DNA of 64,000 nucleotides, taken from NCBI RefSeq assembly GCF_001465835.2, contig NZ_CP013661.2:1232501-1296500 (forward strand), given 5' to 3'. This stretch comes from Planococcus kocurii (GTDB lineage: Bacteria; Bacillota; Bacilli; Bacillales_A; Planococcaceae). How positions within the stretch are numbered: position 1 is the first letter of the stretch; every line of letters begins with the position of its first letter. The notes below the pieces were generated by a model. It made no database searches. It had not been told where the DNA came from and worked only from the letters and a program-made list of their open reading frames with translations. A program made the position numbers and the translations under genes. Of the stretch, positions 1 through 9,340 are shown piece after piece.

Positions 1-1923
1 ATCTTCCATTTTCAAAATATCATTTTTCAATAAAGGTTGTGGGAATTCATCACGCGGATCACGGAATGGTTTTTTCAACGCATCCACAATATCTTTCAAC
101 GTAATTTCTCCGACACCCCACCCTGCACTTAACTCGCTTAGCTCGAGTGCTTCAAGTTTTTCAGAGAGCCCTGCTTTTCCAACAGATTTTTTGTCTTCGC
201 CTACTAGTTTCAGCAGTTTTTCTGCAATGTCATAACTCTCAGGATGAATCCCTGTTGCGTCTAATAGGTTCTTGCCTTCAGGAATCCGTAAAAATCCGAT
301 TGCCTGCTCATAAGTCTTGGCTCCTAGACGCGGAATTTTTTTCAACTGCGCACGTGTAGTAAATCGGCCATTTTCATCACGCACTTTAATCACATTTTCC
401 GCTACAGTTTTACTTAACCCTGCCACATAATGCAATAACGAAGCAGATGCTGAATTGACATTGACCCCAACTTGGTTAACCGCCGTCTCAACAACAAAAG
501 TTAACTGGTCCGCTAATTTCTTTTGAGAAACATCGTGCTGGTATTGTCCAACCCCCACCGCTTTTGGATCAATCTTTACCAACTCCGAGAGTGGATCTTG
601 TAGACGGCGTGCAATCGAAGCCGCACTCCGCTCTTCCACTTTTAAGTCTGGAAACTCTGCTCGCGCAATGTCAGATGCCGAATAAACACTAGCTCCTGCT
701 TCATTTACAATCACGTAAGAGATATCTGCCGAAGTTTCCGACAAAAAGTCCGCAACAAACTGTTCTGTTTCTCGTGATGCAGTACCATTACCAATTGCCA
801 TAATTTCAATTGGGTATTTAGCTGTTAAGCGTTCCATAATTTTCTTCGAGCCGGCTAGATCTGATTTGGGTGGATGCGGATAAATCACTGCCACTTCTAA
901 CAGCTTGCCTGTTTCATCAATGACTGCAAGCTTGCAGCCTGTCCGGTAAGCTGGGTCCACTCCTAAAACCATTTTGTTTTTCATCGGTGGTTGCAGTAAA
1001 AGATTCCGCAGATTTTCCGAAAAAATATGAATGGCTTGCGTTTCTCCTTTTTCACTTAGTTCAGTTCGAATTTCCCGTTCCACTGATGGTTGGATCAATC
1101 GTTTGTAGCTGTCTTCAATCGCTTCGGCTATCACATCTGTTGTTGAATGCGTTTGCTTTATCCAATTATTTTTCATCAAAGTGACGATGCGATCCACAGG
1201 CGGATTAATGGAAACTTTTAGAACGTCTTCTTTTTCTCCTCGATTAATCGCTAAAATTCGATGCGGAACAATTTTTTGGATAGCTTCTTCGTATTCGTAA
1301 TACATTTGGAAGACTTGTTTTTCGTCTTCGTGATTTTTTTTGGCTACGGTGGCAATGGTTCCATCTTTTCGAGTCATATAACGAATTTTCTCTCGAACAT
1401 CTGGGTCGTCCGCAAATAATTCCGCTAGAATATCCTGTGCTCCTTGAATTGCATCTTCAGTCGAAACGACATCTGCCTGTACACCGACAAATTCCTTAGC
1501 CTTTTCAGTCACTGTTTCATCGCCAGGCTCTAGTAACCAATCCGCTAACGGCTGCAACCCTTTTTCTTTTGCGATAATCGCTTTTGTCCGACGCTTTTGT
1601 TTGTATGGTCGATATAAATCTTCTAGCCGCTGCAACACAGTGGCATTGTGAATCGCTTTTTCCAGTTCTTCTGTTAGTTTTTCCTGTTCTGATATCGAAC
1701 GAATCACTTCTATTTTCCGTTGCTCTAAATTCTGAATGTATGTATAACGGTCATCAATCGCTTTAATTTGGACTTCATCCAAAGATCCGGTTGCTTCTTT
1801 TCGGTAACGTGCGATAAAAGGTACGGTGTTGCCATCTTCGATTAATGCGATAACTTGCGCGACTTGATTGTTTCGCACGCCCGTTTCTTTTGCGATCAAT
1901 GTATGAATTTGTTGCGCTTCCAT
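1..1923 (-). CDS. tex: Tex, S1-domain RNA-binding transcription accessory protein (partial, C-terminus beyond window)
   Basis: The minus-strand frame from the ATG at 1923 runs open to the window edge (641 codons). It begins MEAQQIHTLIAKETGV and matches the Tex family: an N-terminal helical region, a YqgF/RNase-H-like core around residues 315-450 (LGVDPAYRTGCKLAVID), and helix-hairpin-helix segments around 485-545 (VNVNSASASLLHYVAGL, IPRLGAKTYEQAIGFLRI). The S1 RNA-binding domain expected near residue 650 onward lies outside the window. Tex binds nucleic acid and is linked to transcription fidelity and elongation; the exact role varies by species. It follows rsbX on the same strand, as in B. 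subtilis, but a terminator after rsbX separates them. Confidence 0.95.
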   Translation of the reverse strand, partial: MEAQQIHTLIAKETGVRNNQVAQVIALIEDGNTVPFIARYRKEATGSLDEVQIKAIDDRYTYIQNLEQRKIEVIRSISEQEKLTEELEKAIHNATVLQRLEDLYRPYKQKRRTKAIIAKEKGLQPLADWLLEPGDETVTEKAKEFVGVQADVVSTEDAIQGAQDILAELFADDPDVREKIRYMTRKDGTIATVAKKNHEDEKQVFQMYYEYEEAIQKIVPHRILAINRGEKEDVLKVSINPPVDRIVTLMKNNWIKQTHSTTDVIAEAIEDSYKRLIQPSVEREIRTELSEKGETQAIHIFSENLRNLLLQPPMKNKMVLGVDPAYRTGCKLAVIDETGKLLEVAVIYPHPPKSDLAGSKKIMERLTAKYPIEIMAIGNGTASRETEQFVADFLSETSADISYVIVNEAGASVYSASDIARAEFPDLKVEERSAASIARRLQDPLSELVKIDPKAVGVGQYQHDVSQKKLADQLTFVVETAVNQVGVNVNSASASLLHYVAGLSKTVAENVIKVRDENGRFTTRAQLKKIPRLGAKTYEQAIGFLRIPEGKNLLDATGIHPESYDIAEKLLKLVGEDKKSVGKAGLSEKLEALELSELSAGWGVGEITLKDIVDALKKPFRDPRDEFPQPLLKNDILKMED

Positions 1924-2015
1924 CTAGACACTCCCCTTCATTTCTTTCTTATTTTAACACATTCAGAAAAGAGCAGCCCACGACGTCCCTATTCCTTGTT
2001 CAAGATTGTCCATAT

Positions 2016-2047
2016 AAAAAAGAAGCCAACTCATTTGAGTAGGCTTC
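2016..2047 (-). terminator. Terminator after rsbX
   Basis: On the minus strand a GAAGCC/GGCTTC stem with an inner ACTC/GAGT is followed by a T tract. The rsbX stop codon (2031-2033) lies inside the hairpin, so the sigma-B operon ends here, before tex. Confidence 0.8.
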
Positions 2048-2630
2048 CTGTTATGAATGTAGCATCATCACCCGTTTGGATGGATTCTAGAATATCACGA
2101 TACAATTGCTCTGGAACTGAAGCTTTTCGCATCATAGCTTTTGGGTTTCTTAAATCCACCCCATCAGAGTGAATCAAGAACAGATCGTTCTCTACATACG
2201 TATACAGTTGAGTACGTAATTTTTGCGGACGTCCTGACAGATAACCCATCACTGGCAATGGATAGATAATTTCATCTGTTGCTTTGCGGTATACATAAAA
2301 CCGAATATTGCCGACGCAGCTATATTCAAGCGTTTTTTTCTTGAAATCAACTTTAAAAATAGCAACGGCAGCACCACGCTTTTGAAGCATTAATCCATTA
2401 AAACGATACATCAATTGATCGATCGTTTCATGATGAAACTCTCTTAAAATCTGAGGGATGACCTGAGACGACTCCCGCGCAATTGGCCCACTCCCTAATC
2501 CATCAGCTACGGAGCAAATAAAATAATCATCTGTTAAGACCGTATGGTAACTGTCACCAGATTCATAATTCCCTTTTTTTGCTTCGTTGAAAATAAAAGC
2601 ATTCACAAGATTATGCTGAATGCTCTCCAC
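2031..2630 (-). CDS. rsbX: RsbX, PP2C-type serine phosphatase, negative feedback on sigma-B
   Basis: A 199-residue PP2C-like phosphatase with acidic metal sites: VADGLGSG (Asp43), HSDGVD (Asp156) and TGDDAT (Asp188/189). In B. subtilis RsbX dephosphorylates RsbS and RsbR, resetting the stressosome after stress. The GTG start at 2630 overlaps the sigB TAG stop by one base and has GGAG seven bases upstream, so translation is probably coupled. It is the last gene of the operon. Confidence 0.93.
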   Translation of the reverse strand: MESIQHNLVNAFIFNEAKKGNYESGDSYHTVLTDDYFICSVADGLGSGPIARESSQVIPQILREFHHETIDQLMYRFNGLMLQKRGAAVAIFKVDFKKKTLEYSCVGNIRFYVYRKATDEIIYPLPVMGYLSGRPQKLRTQLYTYVENDLFLIHSDGVDLRNPKAMMRKASVPEQLYRDILESIQTGDDATFITGSLLK

Positions 2631-3412
2631 TACAAAACTCCGCCCGCTGCTAAAATAGCTTCTTGGAGTTTTTTAATAGCTTTTCTCTGTAACCGGGAAA
2701 CGTGCATTTGAGAAATACCAAGCTTGTCTCCGGCTTGTTTTTGGCTCAGCTGCTCTATGTAAGTGAATTGGATGATTTGCTTTTCTCGCTCAGAAAGCAC
2801 GTTCATCGCTTCAGCTACAAGCATCCGCTGATCCACTTTCTCGTAACCATCGTCTTCCTGACCTACTACATCAAATAATGTGACGGTACTACCGTCTGAA
2901 TCCGCCTCTAAAGAGTGGTCCATGGAAAGTGCTTGATAGCTTTTACCCATTTCCATTGCTTCTAAAATGTCATCTTCTTCAACATCCAGGTATTCGGCAA
3001 TTTCCCACACTTGTGGCGAACGTTGAAGCTCTCTTGTTAACACTTCAACCGTCGCTTTAATACGGGGCCCTAATTCTTTTATCCGTCGTGGAACATGGAT
3101 TGCCCAAGTCTTATCACGCAAAAATCGTTTAATTTCTCCGATAATTGTAGGCACAGCAAAAGCCTCAAAGCTACGACCAAATGATGGATCGTACCGTCTG
3201 ATAGCCCCTAAAAGTCCAAGCATACCTACTTGCGCAATATCTTCGTGATACGATTTCCCATTTGAGTATTTTCGCGCAATGGATTCAACAAGGCGTTTAT
3301 AATTTAGCACCAAGTTTGTTTGGGCTTCTTCATCTTCTGTCTTTTGGTAAGCTTCAATCCAATCAAGCACCTGCTCTTTAGTAGGTTGATTAGGATGAGA
3401 CTGTTTCGACAT
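2630..3412 (-). CDS. sigB: RNA polymerase sigma factor SigB (general stress)
   Basis: A sigma-70 family group-3 factor of 260 residues from the ATG at 3412. Region 2 (GMLGLLGAIRRYDP, SFEAFAVPTIIGEIKRFLRD) lies near residues 63-100 and the region 4 helix-turn-helix (KQAGDKLGISQMHVSRLQRK) near 218-243; both closely match B. subtilis SigB. I chose the internal ATG (MSKQSHPNQ) because it matches family length and has a GGTGGAG element just upstream; the frame also opens nine codons earlier. It overlaps rsbW by 23 bases. SigB is held by RsbW and released by RsbV. Confidence 0.96.
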   Translation of the reverse strand: MSKQSHPNQPTKEQVLDWIEAYQKTEDEEAQTNLVLNYKRLVESIARKYSNGKSYHEDIAQVGMLGLLGAIRRYDPSFGRSFEAFAVPTIIGEIKRFLRDKTWAIHVPRRIKELGPRIKATVEVLTRELQRSPQVWEIAEYLDVEEDDILEAMEMGKSYQALSMDHSLEADSDGSTVTLFDVVGQEDDGYEKVDQRMLVAEAMNVLSEREKQIIQFTYIEQLSQKQAGDKLGISQMHVSRLQRKAIKKLQEAILAAGGVL

Positions 3413-3860
3413 CCTTCTCCACCTGCTCTCCTTCAACATGCTTTGTCATAAAGATTGTAACTCCTTCTTGATGATGAACTTTAACTTCATCCATTAATGT
3501 TTCGATTAAATACAAGCCGAGGCCTCCTTCACGGAGAAAAGCACCTTCTTCTTGGTCGTGATACGGACCGACTTTTGCTTTTGTTTCTTCAAAATTAAAG
3601 CTTTTGCCGTGATCTGCTACCATAATCTCAATTTTATCTTCATACAGTGCACATCCGATAACTACTTCACCTTGCTCATCTTCTGCATAAGCATGCTGAA
3701 CTGCATTTGTTACGGCTTCACTTGAAGCGATTTTTAAATCTTCAATATCGTCAAAAGAAAAACCAACACGGCTGGCTAAACCTGAAATGGTAAGTCGTGC
3801 AACTCCAACATACTGTGATTTGGCAGGAACGCGCATTTCTACGTAATCAAAAGGACGCAT
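3390..3860 (-). CDS. rsbW: RsbW, anti-sigma-B factor and serine kinase
   Basis: A GHKL-fold kinase of 156 residues when started at MRPFDYVEMRVPAK. The N box (EDLKIASSEAVTNAVQHA) is around residues 40-57, followed by the ADHG and GGLGLYLI glycine motifs of the ATP lid. RsbW binds SigB and phosphorylates RsbV. The frame is open 15 codons further upstream, but that start would overlap rsbV by 44 bases; the start at 3860 lies one base past the rsbV stop and matches family length. Confidence 0.95.
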   Translation of the reverse strand: MRPFDYVEMRVPAKSQYVGVARLTISGLASRVGFSFDDIEDLKIASSEAVTNAVQHAYAEDEQGEVVIGCALYEDKIEIMVADHGKSFNFEETKAKVGPYHDQEEGAFLREGGLGLYLIETLMDEVKVHHQEGVTIFMTKHVEGEQVEKDVETVSS

Positions 3861-3861
3861 G

Positions 3862-4191
3862 CTAGTTCCCACCCTTCTCTGCAGATTCGATATCCATAAT
3901 GTCACCGAGACCTGTAATGTCGAACAGTCGTTTTAGTCGTGCTGAAAGTCCTTTTAACTTTACATGTCCACCATTTGAATTAATTGATTTATAAAAAGCG
4001 ACAAAAACTCCAAGTCCTGTACTGTCCATATAATTAACGTCGGAAAGATCCAACTCTGCTTTTAATCCTTGGTGATTCTGGTAAGTTTCTAATTTTCCAC
4101 GTAAAACTGGTGCAGTGTGCGCATCAATTTCTCCGCCGATAAATCCTTCAAGAACATTATCCGATTCAGTTAAATCTACTTGAATATTCAT
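3862..4191 (-). CDS. rsbV: RsbV, anti-anti-sigma factor (STAS domain)
   Basis: A 109-residue single STAS domain. The phospho-acceptor motif NYMDSTGLGVF places the conserved serine at residue 57 (Ser56 in B. subtilis). Unphosphorylated RsbV captures RsbW and frees SigB. The ATG at 4191 (MNIQVDLTES) has a GGGGTG element upstream and fits family length better than the in-frame ATG 13 codons earlier. It is the first gene behind the internal sigma-B promoter at 4256-4281. Confidence 0.95.
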   Translation of the reverse strand: MNIQVDLTESDNVLEGFIGGEIDAHTAPVLRGKLETYQNHQGLKAELDLSDVNYMDSTGLGVFVAFYKSINSNGGHVKLKGLSARLKRLFDITGLGDIMDIESAEKGGN

Positions 4192-4255
4192 TGTGATTTG
4201 ACACCCCGTTTTTTTAAAATTCAATTTCACTAAAAAAGTCTATTCTAAAGCATTA

Positions 4256-4281
4256 ATACCACAATTAGTTGGCAGTTAAAC
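4256..4281 (-). promoter_or_regulatory. Sigma-B promoter before rsbVW-sigB-rsbX
   Basis: On the minus strand GTTTAA (4276-4281), a 14-base spacer and TGGTAT (4256-4261). The sigma-B consensus is GTTTAA-N12-15-GGGWAT. It sits between rsbU and rsbV, where the autoregulatory promoter lies in B. subtilis. Confidence 0.85.
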
Positions 4282-4287
4282 CTGTTG

Positions 4288-5289
4288 TTAAACTTTTTTA
4301 TAAATTACTAGCGTGAAATCGTCTTGGAATTGCGCATTTTGCATTCGTTCAAGCTCGTCGTAAACATATTGCACAATGGCTTGTGCCGGTTCTGTTTTTT
4401 TATGCTCAATTAACTCATAAATAACTTCGCGTTCGATAAACCCTTCTTCATTTCGGCCTTCAGTTACTCCGTCTGTCATCATGATGACCAAGTCACCATT
4501 TTCTAAATCGACTGTATGTTCTTCATAGACCGCGGCGGGGGATACCCCTAACAGTAGACCTTTTGCATATAACTCCGTAAATTTATTGTCTTTTGCACGA
4601 TATAAAATAGCAGGTTCATGTCCTGCTGAGCCATAAGTTAAACGCGCTCGTTTAGCATCGTAGTTCCCATAAAACATAGAAACGAACATCGAGTCATCAA
4701 TACTTTTTTCAACAATTCGATTAATGACACTTAATACGTCTTTGGGTAGCGCATGTGCACTGTTCAAACTATCCATACCAAATTTAATCATAGACATGCA
4801 AAGAGCAGCCGGAAGGCCTTTGCCGATTACATCCGCAACTGCCACCCCAGCATAGCCTTCTTGGTCACTAACAAAATAAATATAATCCCCATTCATTTTT
4901 CGCGCAGGGATAGAAAGAAGGCCGATATCCAAACCTTCTAATAAAGGTAATTTAGTTTTCAGCAAGGTTTCTTGGACATTTGCTGCCAAATCCATTTCTA
5001 CTTTTAGCTCTTCCTGTTGTTTGATAAGACTTTGTCGTTCTTGAAGTGCCAATCCGTAATTGATCATCATTTCAATCAAAAAATCAAATGAATGCCAGAC
5101 TATATCTGGCAATTCACCATAAAGCTCTTGAATTGCTACTTTATGCATGCTGATCACTTCTTCAGGAGCGATATTCTCCAAGATGAGCTGTCGGCTAAAA
5201 TTTTGGCCGACATACAAATTTTGTTCTGTTTGTTTTTTCATGTATTCATTTAAAATCTCTTTATATTGATTCTCGATTTCCTGAACCAT
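4288..5289 (-). CDS. rsbU: RsbU, PP2C phosphatase activating sigma-B
   Basis: 333 residues. The N-terminal helical RsbT-binding domain (about 1-85) is followed by a helical linker (KQQEELKVEMDLAANVQETLL) and a PP2C domain (about 118-333) with GDYIYFVSD, VADVIGKGLPAAL, MMTDGVTEG and DDFTLVIYK. It dephosphorylates RsbV-P when RsbT binds. ATG at 5289, 12 bases after the rsbT stop. Confidence 0.95.
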   Translation of the reverse strand: MVQEIENQYKEILNEYMKKQTEQNLYVGQNFSRQLILENIAPEEVISMHKVAIQELYGELPDIVWHSFDFLIEMMINYGLALQERQSLIKQQEELKVEMDLAANVQETLLKTKLPLLEGLDIGLLSIPARKMNGDYIYFVSDQEGYAGVAVADVIGKGLPAALCMSMIKFGMDSLNSAHALPKDVLSVINRIVEKSIDDSMFVSMFYGNYDAKRARLTYGSAGHEPAILYRAKDNKFTELYAKGLLLGVSPAAVYEEHTVDLENGDLVIMMTDGVTEGRNEEGFIEREVIYELIEHKKTEPAQAIVQYVYDELERMQNAQFQDDFTLVIYKKV

Positions 5290-5301
5290 TGGGTGTTCCC
5301 C

Positions 5302-5703
5302 CTAACGAAGCCACTTAGTAGCTCGTATATCTGTGCCTTCACCTATACTAGTTTCGATTTTAAAATCATCCATTAACCGCTTAACGCCTGGAAGTCCTGC
5401 TCCCAATCCGCCAGAAGTTGTAAAACCATCTTCCATCACTTGACGGATATCCGGAATCCCTGGACCATTGTCTGCAGCAATAATCAAAATGCCTTTAAGG
5501 CCATTTTGGGTTAACTGTTGAATTTCGATCCTGCCTTTTCCAGCATATAAATAAATATTGCGCGCAAGCTCGCTGATAGCCGTCGTAATACGGGCCTGGT
5601 CAACCGTGCCAAAGCCAAGCTCTTTCGCTACATTGCGTCCGAGTTGTCGTGCAGCAACAATATCCCATTCTGTTAAAATTTCAACTGAGGACTCACCGTT
5701 CAT
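5302..5703 (-). CDS. rsbT: RsbT, serine/threonine kinase of the stressosome
   Basis: A 133-residue GHKL-fold kinase: N box ITTAISELARNIYLYAG, G1 ADNGPGI and G2 GGLGAGLPGVKRLMDDF. It phosphorylates RsbS and RsbR and, once released from the stressosome, activates RsbU. It begins two bases after the rsbS stop. Confidence 0.95.
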   Translation of the reverse strand: MNGESSVEILTEWDIVAARQLGRNVAKELGFGTVDQARITTAISELARNIYLYAGKGRIEIQQLTQNGLKGILIIAADNGPGIPDIRQVMEDGFTTSGGLGAGLPGVKRLMDDFKIETSIGEGTDIRATKWLR

Positions 5704-5705
5704 TG

Positions 5706-6068
5706 TTAAGCCTCCAATTCCAATTGAAGTTTATCCAAACCATTTTCTAAATCTAGCGCTGTCATAACATCTTCAAGTCGAATTCCCAACTCGATTAAAG
5801 TGATAGCAACTGCTGGTTGGATACCGGTAATAACTACTCTGGCCCCCATCAAACTCGACATACTGATGACATCCCCCAGAACTTTCGCAATAAATGAGTC
5901 GATAAAATCAATCGACGTCAAATCGATGACGACACCACGTGCACTTGTTTCATGTAATTTCGCCAATAAGTCTTCTTGAAATTGAAGAGCCGTTTGGTCA
6001 TCAAGTTCCCATTGAATCGAGACAATTAATGTATCTCTTAACTTTAAAATCGGAATTCTAAAATTCAT
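5706..6068 (-). CDS. rsbS: RsbS, stressosome STAS scaffold
   Basis: A 120-residue single STAS domain. The serine phosphorylated by RsbT is in [16 protein letters not shown] (Ser58 here; Ser59 in B. subtilis). With RsbR it forms the stressosome core that sequesters RsbT. Its ATG overlaps the rsbR stop by one base, so the two are probably coupled. Confidence 0.95.
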   Translation of the reverse strand: MNFRIPILKLRDTLIVSIQWELDDQTALQFQEDLLAKLHETSARGVVIDLTSIDFIDSFIAKVLGDVISMSSLMGARVVITGIQPAVAITLIELGIRLEDVMTALDLENGLDKLQLELEA

Positions 6069-6895
6069 CAGTCTTCAACCTCCACAATTTTTCGATTCGT
6101 CCAAGCTAACGCCTGTTCTACGCCTCGCTGTAAAGTACTCGTTGTCGTAAAGTCGTTCAAATTAATGCCGAGTGTAACAATTGTCTGGGCAATTTCAGGA
6201 CGAATTCCGACGAGCATACATTTCGCGCCTACTAAACGAACAGCATCTGCTGCTTGAATAATATGATGTGCGACCATGGTGTCTACTACTGGAACGCCAG
6301 TAATATCGAGCAATACAACTTCTGCACGATGCTTCACGACACCTTCCAATAAGTTCTCCATAATCAACTTTGCTCGCTCTGTATCTATTGTGCCTACTAG
6401 CGGCATGACTGACACTTTATCGAACACCGGAATTAATGATGCCGACAATTCTTGCAACGCAATTTTTTGCAAGCTTACCGTACGTTCCCATGTTTTAGAG
6501 TAGGCTTGAATAGTACTTTCACGAATTGGTGATATCCACTTAGAGAATTCTTCTATATAAGCAGCCAGATTACCTTCATGGATGATTTGTTCTTTTGTTA
6601 AGTCTTCGTAAACAATTTCAGCAAAATGATTGATTGCCTTCGTAACAAATGTGATAGACCAACCGAGACGCACAACTTTCTCAGCAAAATCGTTTACACG
6701 ACTTTCATAAGCTTGATGGCTTTCCAGTAAATTAGAAATCATTAGTTCTGCGAATTCTTGGCTCGTTTGATTCATTAGTTCTTCAGGCATCAACTGAAAA
6801 GAACGTTCATTTTTTTCATCTTTCATTTTTTCTTGCCATTTTGAAACGATTTCGGTTAAGTTGCCCTGTATATATTGAGCCATTTGTTTATTCAT
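6068..6895 (-). CDS. rsbR: RsbR, stressosome sensor (globin-like N-terminus plus STAS)
   Basis: 275 residues from the ATG at 6895. The N-terminal helical, non-haem globin-like sensor (about 1-150) is followed by a STAS domain containing [20 protein letters not shown] with the threonine phosphorylated by RsbT. The STAS part is nearly identical to B. subtilis RsbRA. I chose this ATG because AGGGAGG lies upstream; a GTG nine codons earlier is in frame but would place that site inside the gene. It is the first gene of the sigma-B module. Confidence 0.94.
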   Translation of the reverse strand: MNKQMAQYIQGNLTEIVSKWQEKMKDEKNERSFQLMPEELMNQTSQEFAELMISNLLESHQAYESRVNDFAEKVVRLGWSITFVTKAINHFAEIVYEDLTKEQIIHEGNLAAYIEEFSKWISPIRESTIQAYSKTWERTVSLQKIALQELSASLIPVFDKVSVMPLVGTIDTERAKLIMENLLEGVVKHRAEVVLLDITGVPVVDTMVAHHIIQAADAVRLVGAKCMLVGIRPEIAQTIVTLGINLNDFTTTSTLQRGVEQALAWTNRKIVEVED

Positions 6896-7009
6896 ATAGA
6901 TTGAAAACCCTCCCTGTGACACTATGTATCGCTAATTTTATCTGCTACTCTTTATTGTATCGGAAATTCGTTTTTTTCACATCTTTTTTGTCAGTAAGGT
7001 TACTTCTTT

Positions 7010-7043
7010 AAAAAAACACCTCGAGAAAGATTCTCGAGGTGCC
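7010..7043 (-). terminator. Terminator after ndoA
   Basis: An 11-bp perfect stem CACCTCGAGAA/TTCTCGAGGTG followed by a T tract on the minus strand. It separates the toxin-antitoxin/alr transcript from rsbR. Confidence 0.9.
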
Positions 7044-7062
7044 TTTAAAAGAATATGTATGC

Positions 7063-7413
7063 TTAAAATTTAACAAGACCTACGCTGATTTCTAATGCTT
7101 CGTCTACTTTTTCCATCAAAGTGTCGTCAAGCTGCGTAATTTTGTCGGTCAGTCGCGACTTGTCAATGGTTCGCAATTGTTCTAGCAAAATAACGGAATC
7201 GCGCTCAAAGCCGTATTTCTTGGCGTTGATTTCTACATGAGTCGGTAATTTGGCTTTTTGAATTTGCGCCGTGATTGCTGCAATAATAACAGTGGGACTA
7301 AAACGATTCCCTATATCGTTTTGAATCACCAGTACAGGTCGGGTCCCACCCTGCTCAGACCCGACGACTGGCGATAATTCCGCAAAAAAAACATCTCCGC
7401 GTTTTACAATCAA
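7063..7413 (-). CDS. ndoA: EndoA/MazF-type mRNA interferase toxin
   Basis: 116 residues, very close to B. subtilis EndoA ([33 protein letters not shown]). MazF-fold RNases cut mRNA at short motifs (UACAU for B. subtilis EndoA). It follows the antitoxin gene by four bases, and the position between alr and rsbR is the same as in Bacillus. Confidence 0.95.
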   Translation of the reverse strand: MIVKRGDVFFAELSPVVGSEQGGTRPVLVIQNDIGNRFSPTVIIAAITAQIQKAKLPTHVEINAKKYGFERDSVILLEQLRTIDKSRLTDKITQLDDTLMEKVDEALEISVGLVKF

Positions 7414-7417
7414 GTTG

Positions 7418-7711
7418 TCACCCTCCGCTTACGAGTCGGACAGTCATATGCTCCGCTTCATACTCAGCGTGAGAACATTCACAAGCAATCGATAGATTGA
7501 TTTGAGACATCTCCACGTAGCCTTTGATCATCGCTTCTCGAATATGATATGAGTCATACAGATTTTTTGTCACCCGGCTTGTGGAAACATAAATATAATC
7601 TCCACTTTCTTGGACATGCTCATTTGAATGAGTTGTCAACTCTGAAATAAATTGCTTTGGCATTTTCACAACCACTTCTTTTGTCTTTGACTTCTCGTAC
7701 ACAGCCGACAC
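7418..7711 (-). CDS. ndoAI: NdoAI/MazE-type antitoxin
   Basis: 97 residues. The C-terminal half carries the family signature ([16 protein letters not shown], then [16 protein letters not shown]), the toxin-binding tail of B. subtilis NdoAI (YdcD). The N-terminal ribbon-helix-helix region ([18 protein letters not shown]) is more divergent. It neutralises EndoA and probably represses the operon. Confidence 0.9.
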   Translation of the reverse strand: MSAVYEKSKTKEVVVKMPKQFISELTTHSNEHVQESGDYIYVSTSRVTKNLYDSYHIREAMIKGYVEMSQINLSIACECSHAEYEAEHMTVRLVSGG

Positions 7712-7745
7712 CTCCGAAAATCCCGTTCTTCTGTCTTCGTCTGCT

Positions 7746-8903
7746 TCATCTTACCATTTTATCAAGCTTGTGAAAAGACAAATCGGAAACCTCCGCGCTT
7801 TCGGAGTAAACACGCGGTACTCGTTTTGTTAAGATACAAGGAATTTCATATGGAATTGTCTCCAGTCTATCAGCCCACTCATCAATAAAAATTTGCTGCT
7901 CTCCTTGACGTCCAATCAACTGGACTTTTTCACCCACAGGCACCTTTTTAGAAAGTCGAATCATACATTGATCCATACAAATCCGCCCAATAATCGGAGT
8001 ACGTTGTCCGTTTACTAACACATCCTGCCCTTGTAGTCCTCGCAACATGCCATCTGCATAACCAATTGGAATCGTTCCAACCCACTCGTCTCGTGCCGCA
8101 CGGTAAGTCGCTCCGTAACTTAACGCTTCTCCAGCTTTTACTTTTTTCACATGAACAATTTCTGTTTCTAGGCTCAGTGCAGGATACAAATGAAATTCCA
8201 TTTCCTGACCGACGTACGGAGAAGGCGCAATGCCGTACAACGAAATTCCTACGCGCACCGCGTCACTCGTCAACTCTGGATGCATGATGGCGGCTGCACT
8301 ATTGGATACATGGACCATCACAGATGGGTCTTCCAATTGTTTAATGACACTGTTCATGGCGTGAACCTGTTGGTTAAATAGAGAAGAATCCTCTTCGTCT
8401 GCAGTTGCGAAATGCGTAAAGATCCCGTTAAAACTAAAGTCGTGATCCGCAATAATGCCTAGCGCCTGATCTACTTCATCCAGTTGAATACCAATGCGTC
8501 TCATCCCGGTATCGACTTTCAAGTGAATTTTTAGCATCTCTAACTTCTCTTCCAAATGACTCGCAGCCATCGATAACCAATCAAGAGAAATAGCTGTCAC
8601 AATAATATTGCGCTGTTGCGCAACCCGAATAAATTTGGCAGGTGTCGCACCTAGTACCAGTAACTCCGTTTCAATGCCTTGGTCGCGCAGGAAAAGAGCT
8701 TCGTCTGGTGTTGCAACTGCTAGCATATCGACACCCGTTTCGATAACTGCCTTTGCCACCGCTAAAACCCCATGTCCGTAAGCATCTGCTTTTACCACTG
8801 CAATCACTTTCGCATCTCCACTTTTTTCTTGAAACACGGTTAAATTTTTTTTGATTGCTTCTAGACTAATGACCGCTTTTGTCGGTCGATACTGTTCTGT
8901 CAT
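7746..8903 (-). CDS. alr: Alanine racemase
   Basis: 385 residues. A fold-III PLP TIM barrel with the PLP lysine in VVKADAYGHG (Lys38) and the catalytic tyrosine in ALSYGATYRA (about residue 268), followed by the C-terminal beta domain. It interconverts L- and D-alanine for peptidoglycan; ddl and murF, which use the product, lie about 7 kb away. It starts 15 bases after the acpS stop, and no YdcC-type lipoprotein gene lies between them, unlike B. subtilis. Confidence 0.96.
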   Translation of the reverse strand: MTEQYRPTKAVISLEAIKKNLTVFQEKSGDAKVIAVVKADAYGHGVLAVAKAVIETGVDMLAVATPDEALFLRDQGIETELLVLGATPAKFIRVAQQRNIIVTAISLDWLSMAASHLEEKLEMLKIHLKVDTGMRRIGIQLDEVDQALGIIADHDFSFNGIFTHFATADEEDSSLFNQQVHAMNSVIKQLEDPSVMVHVSNSAAAIMHPELTSDAVRVGISLYGIAPSPYVGQEMEFHLYPALSLETEIVHVKKVKAGEALSYGATYRAARDEWVGTIPIGYADGMLRGLQGQDVLVNGQRTPIIGRICMDQCMIRLSKKVPVGEKVQLIGRQGEQQIFIDEWADRLETIPYEIPCILTKRVPRVYSESAEVSDLSFHKLDKMVR

Positions 8904-8918
8904 GTTGACACCACCCAG

Positions 8919-9272
8919 TTAAATTGTTTGTAGAAGAACTTGTGCCGCTGCAAATTCTTTGGAATGAGTAATCGATACTAGACCCGTTTCCATATGCTTG
9001 AAATAAATAGACGGCTTGCCTTTAGCGTCTTTTCTAATTTCAATATCTTGAAAAGAACAGGCACCACCAATTCCAGTGCCTTTAGCTTTAGAAAATGCTT
9101 CTTTAGCCGCAAAGCGCCCTGCTAAAAACTCTGCTTTTCTCGTTTCTGTTAATCGACTGTATTCAGCCTGTTCAAATTCAGTTAATACACGTTCGCGAAA
9201 TTTTGGTGACTTGGCATCTATTCGTCGAATTCGCGACAATTCAACGATATCTATCCCAATTCCTGTAATCAT
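8919..9272 (-). CDS. acpS: Holo-[acyl-carrier-protein] synthase AcpS
   Basis: 117 residues from the ATG at 9272 (MITGIGIDIVELSRI); AGGAG lies eight bases upstream, so the frame's earlier ATG is not used. Metal-binding Asp8 is in GIGIDIVE and the glutamate is in RFAAKEAFSKAKGTGIG. It transfers 4'-phosphopantetheine from CoA to ACP for fatty acid synthesis. It is divergent from the rhomboid gene. Confidence 0.96.
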   Translation of the reverse strand: MITGIGIDIVELSRIRRIDAKSPKFRERVLTEFEQAEYSRLTETRKAEFLAGRFAAKEAFSKAKGTGIGGACSFQDIEIRKDAKGKPSIYFKHMETGLVSITHSKEFAAAQVLLQTI

Positions 9273-9340
9273 AAATGTTTCTCCTTTCAATCACAAACCA
9301 GTAACAGGTATAATTAAATGTATGAAATAGAGGTGACAAA

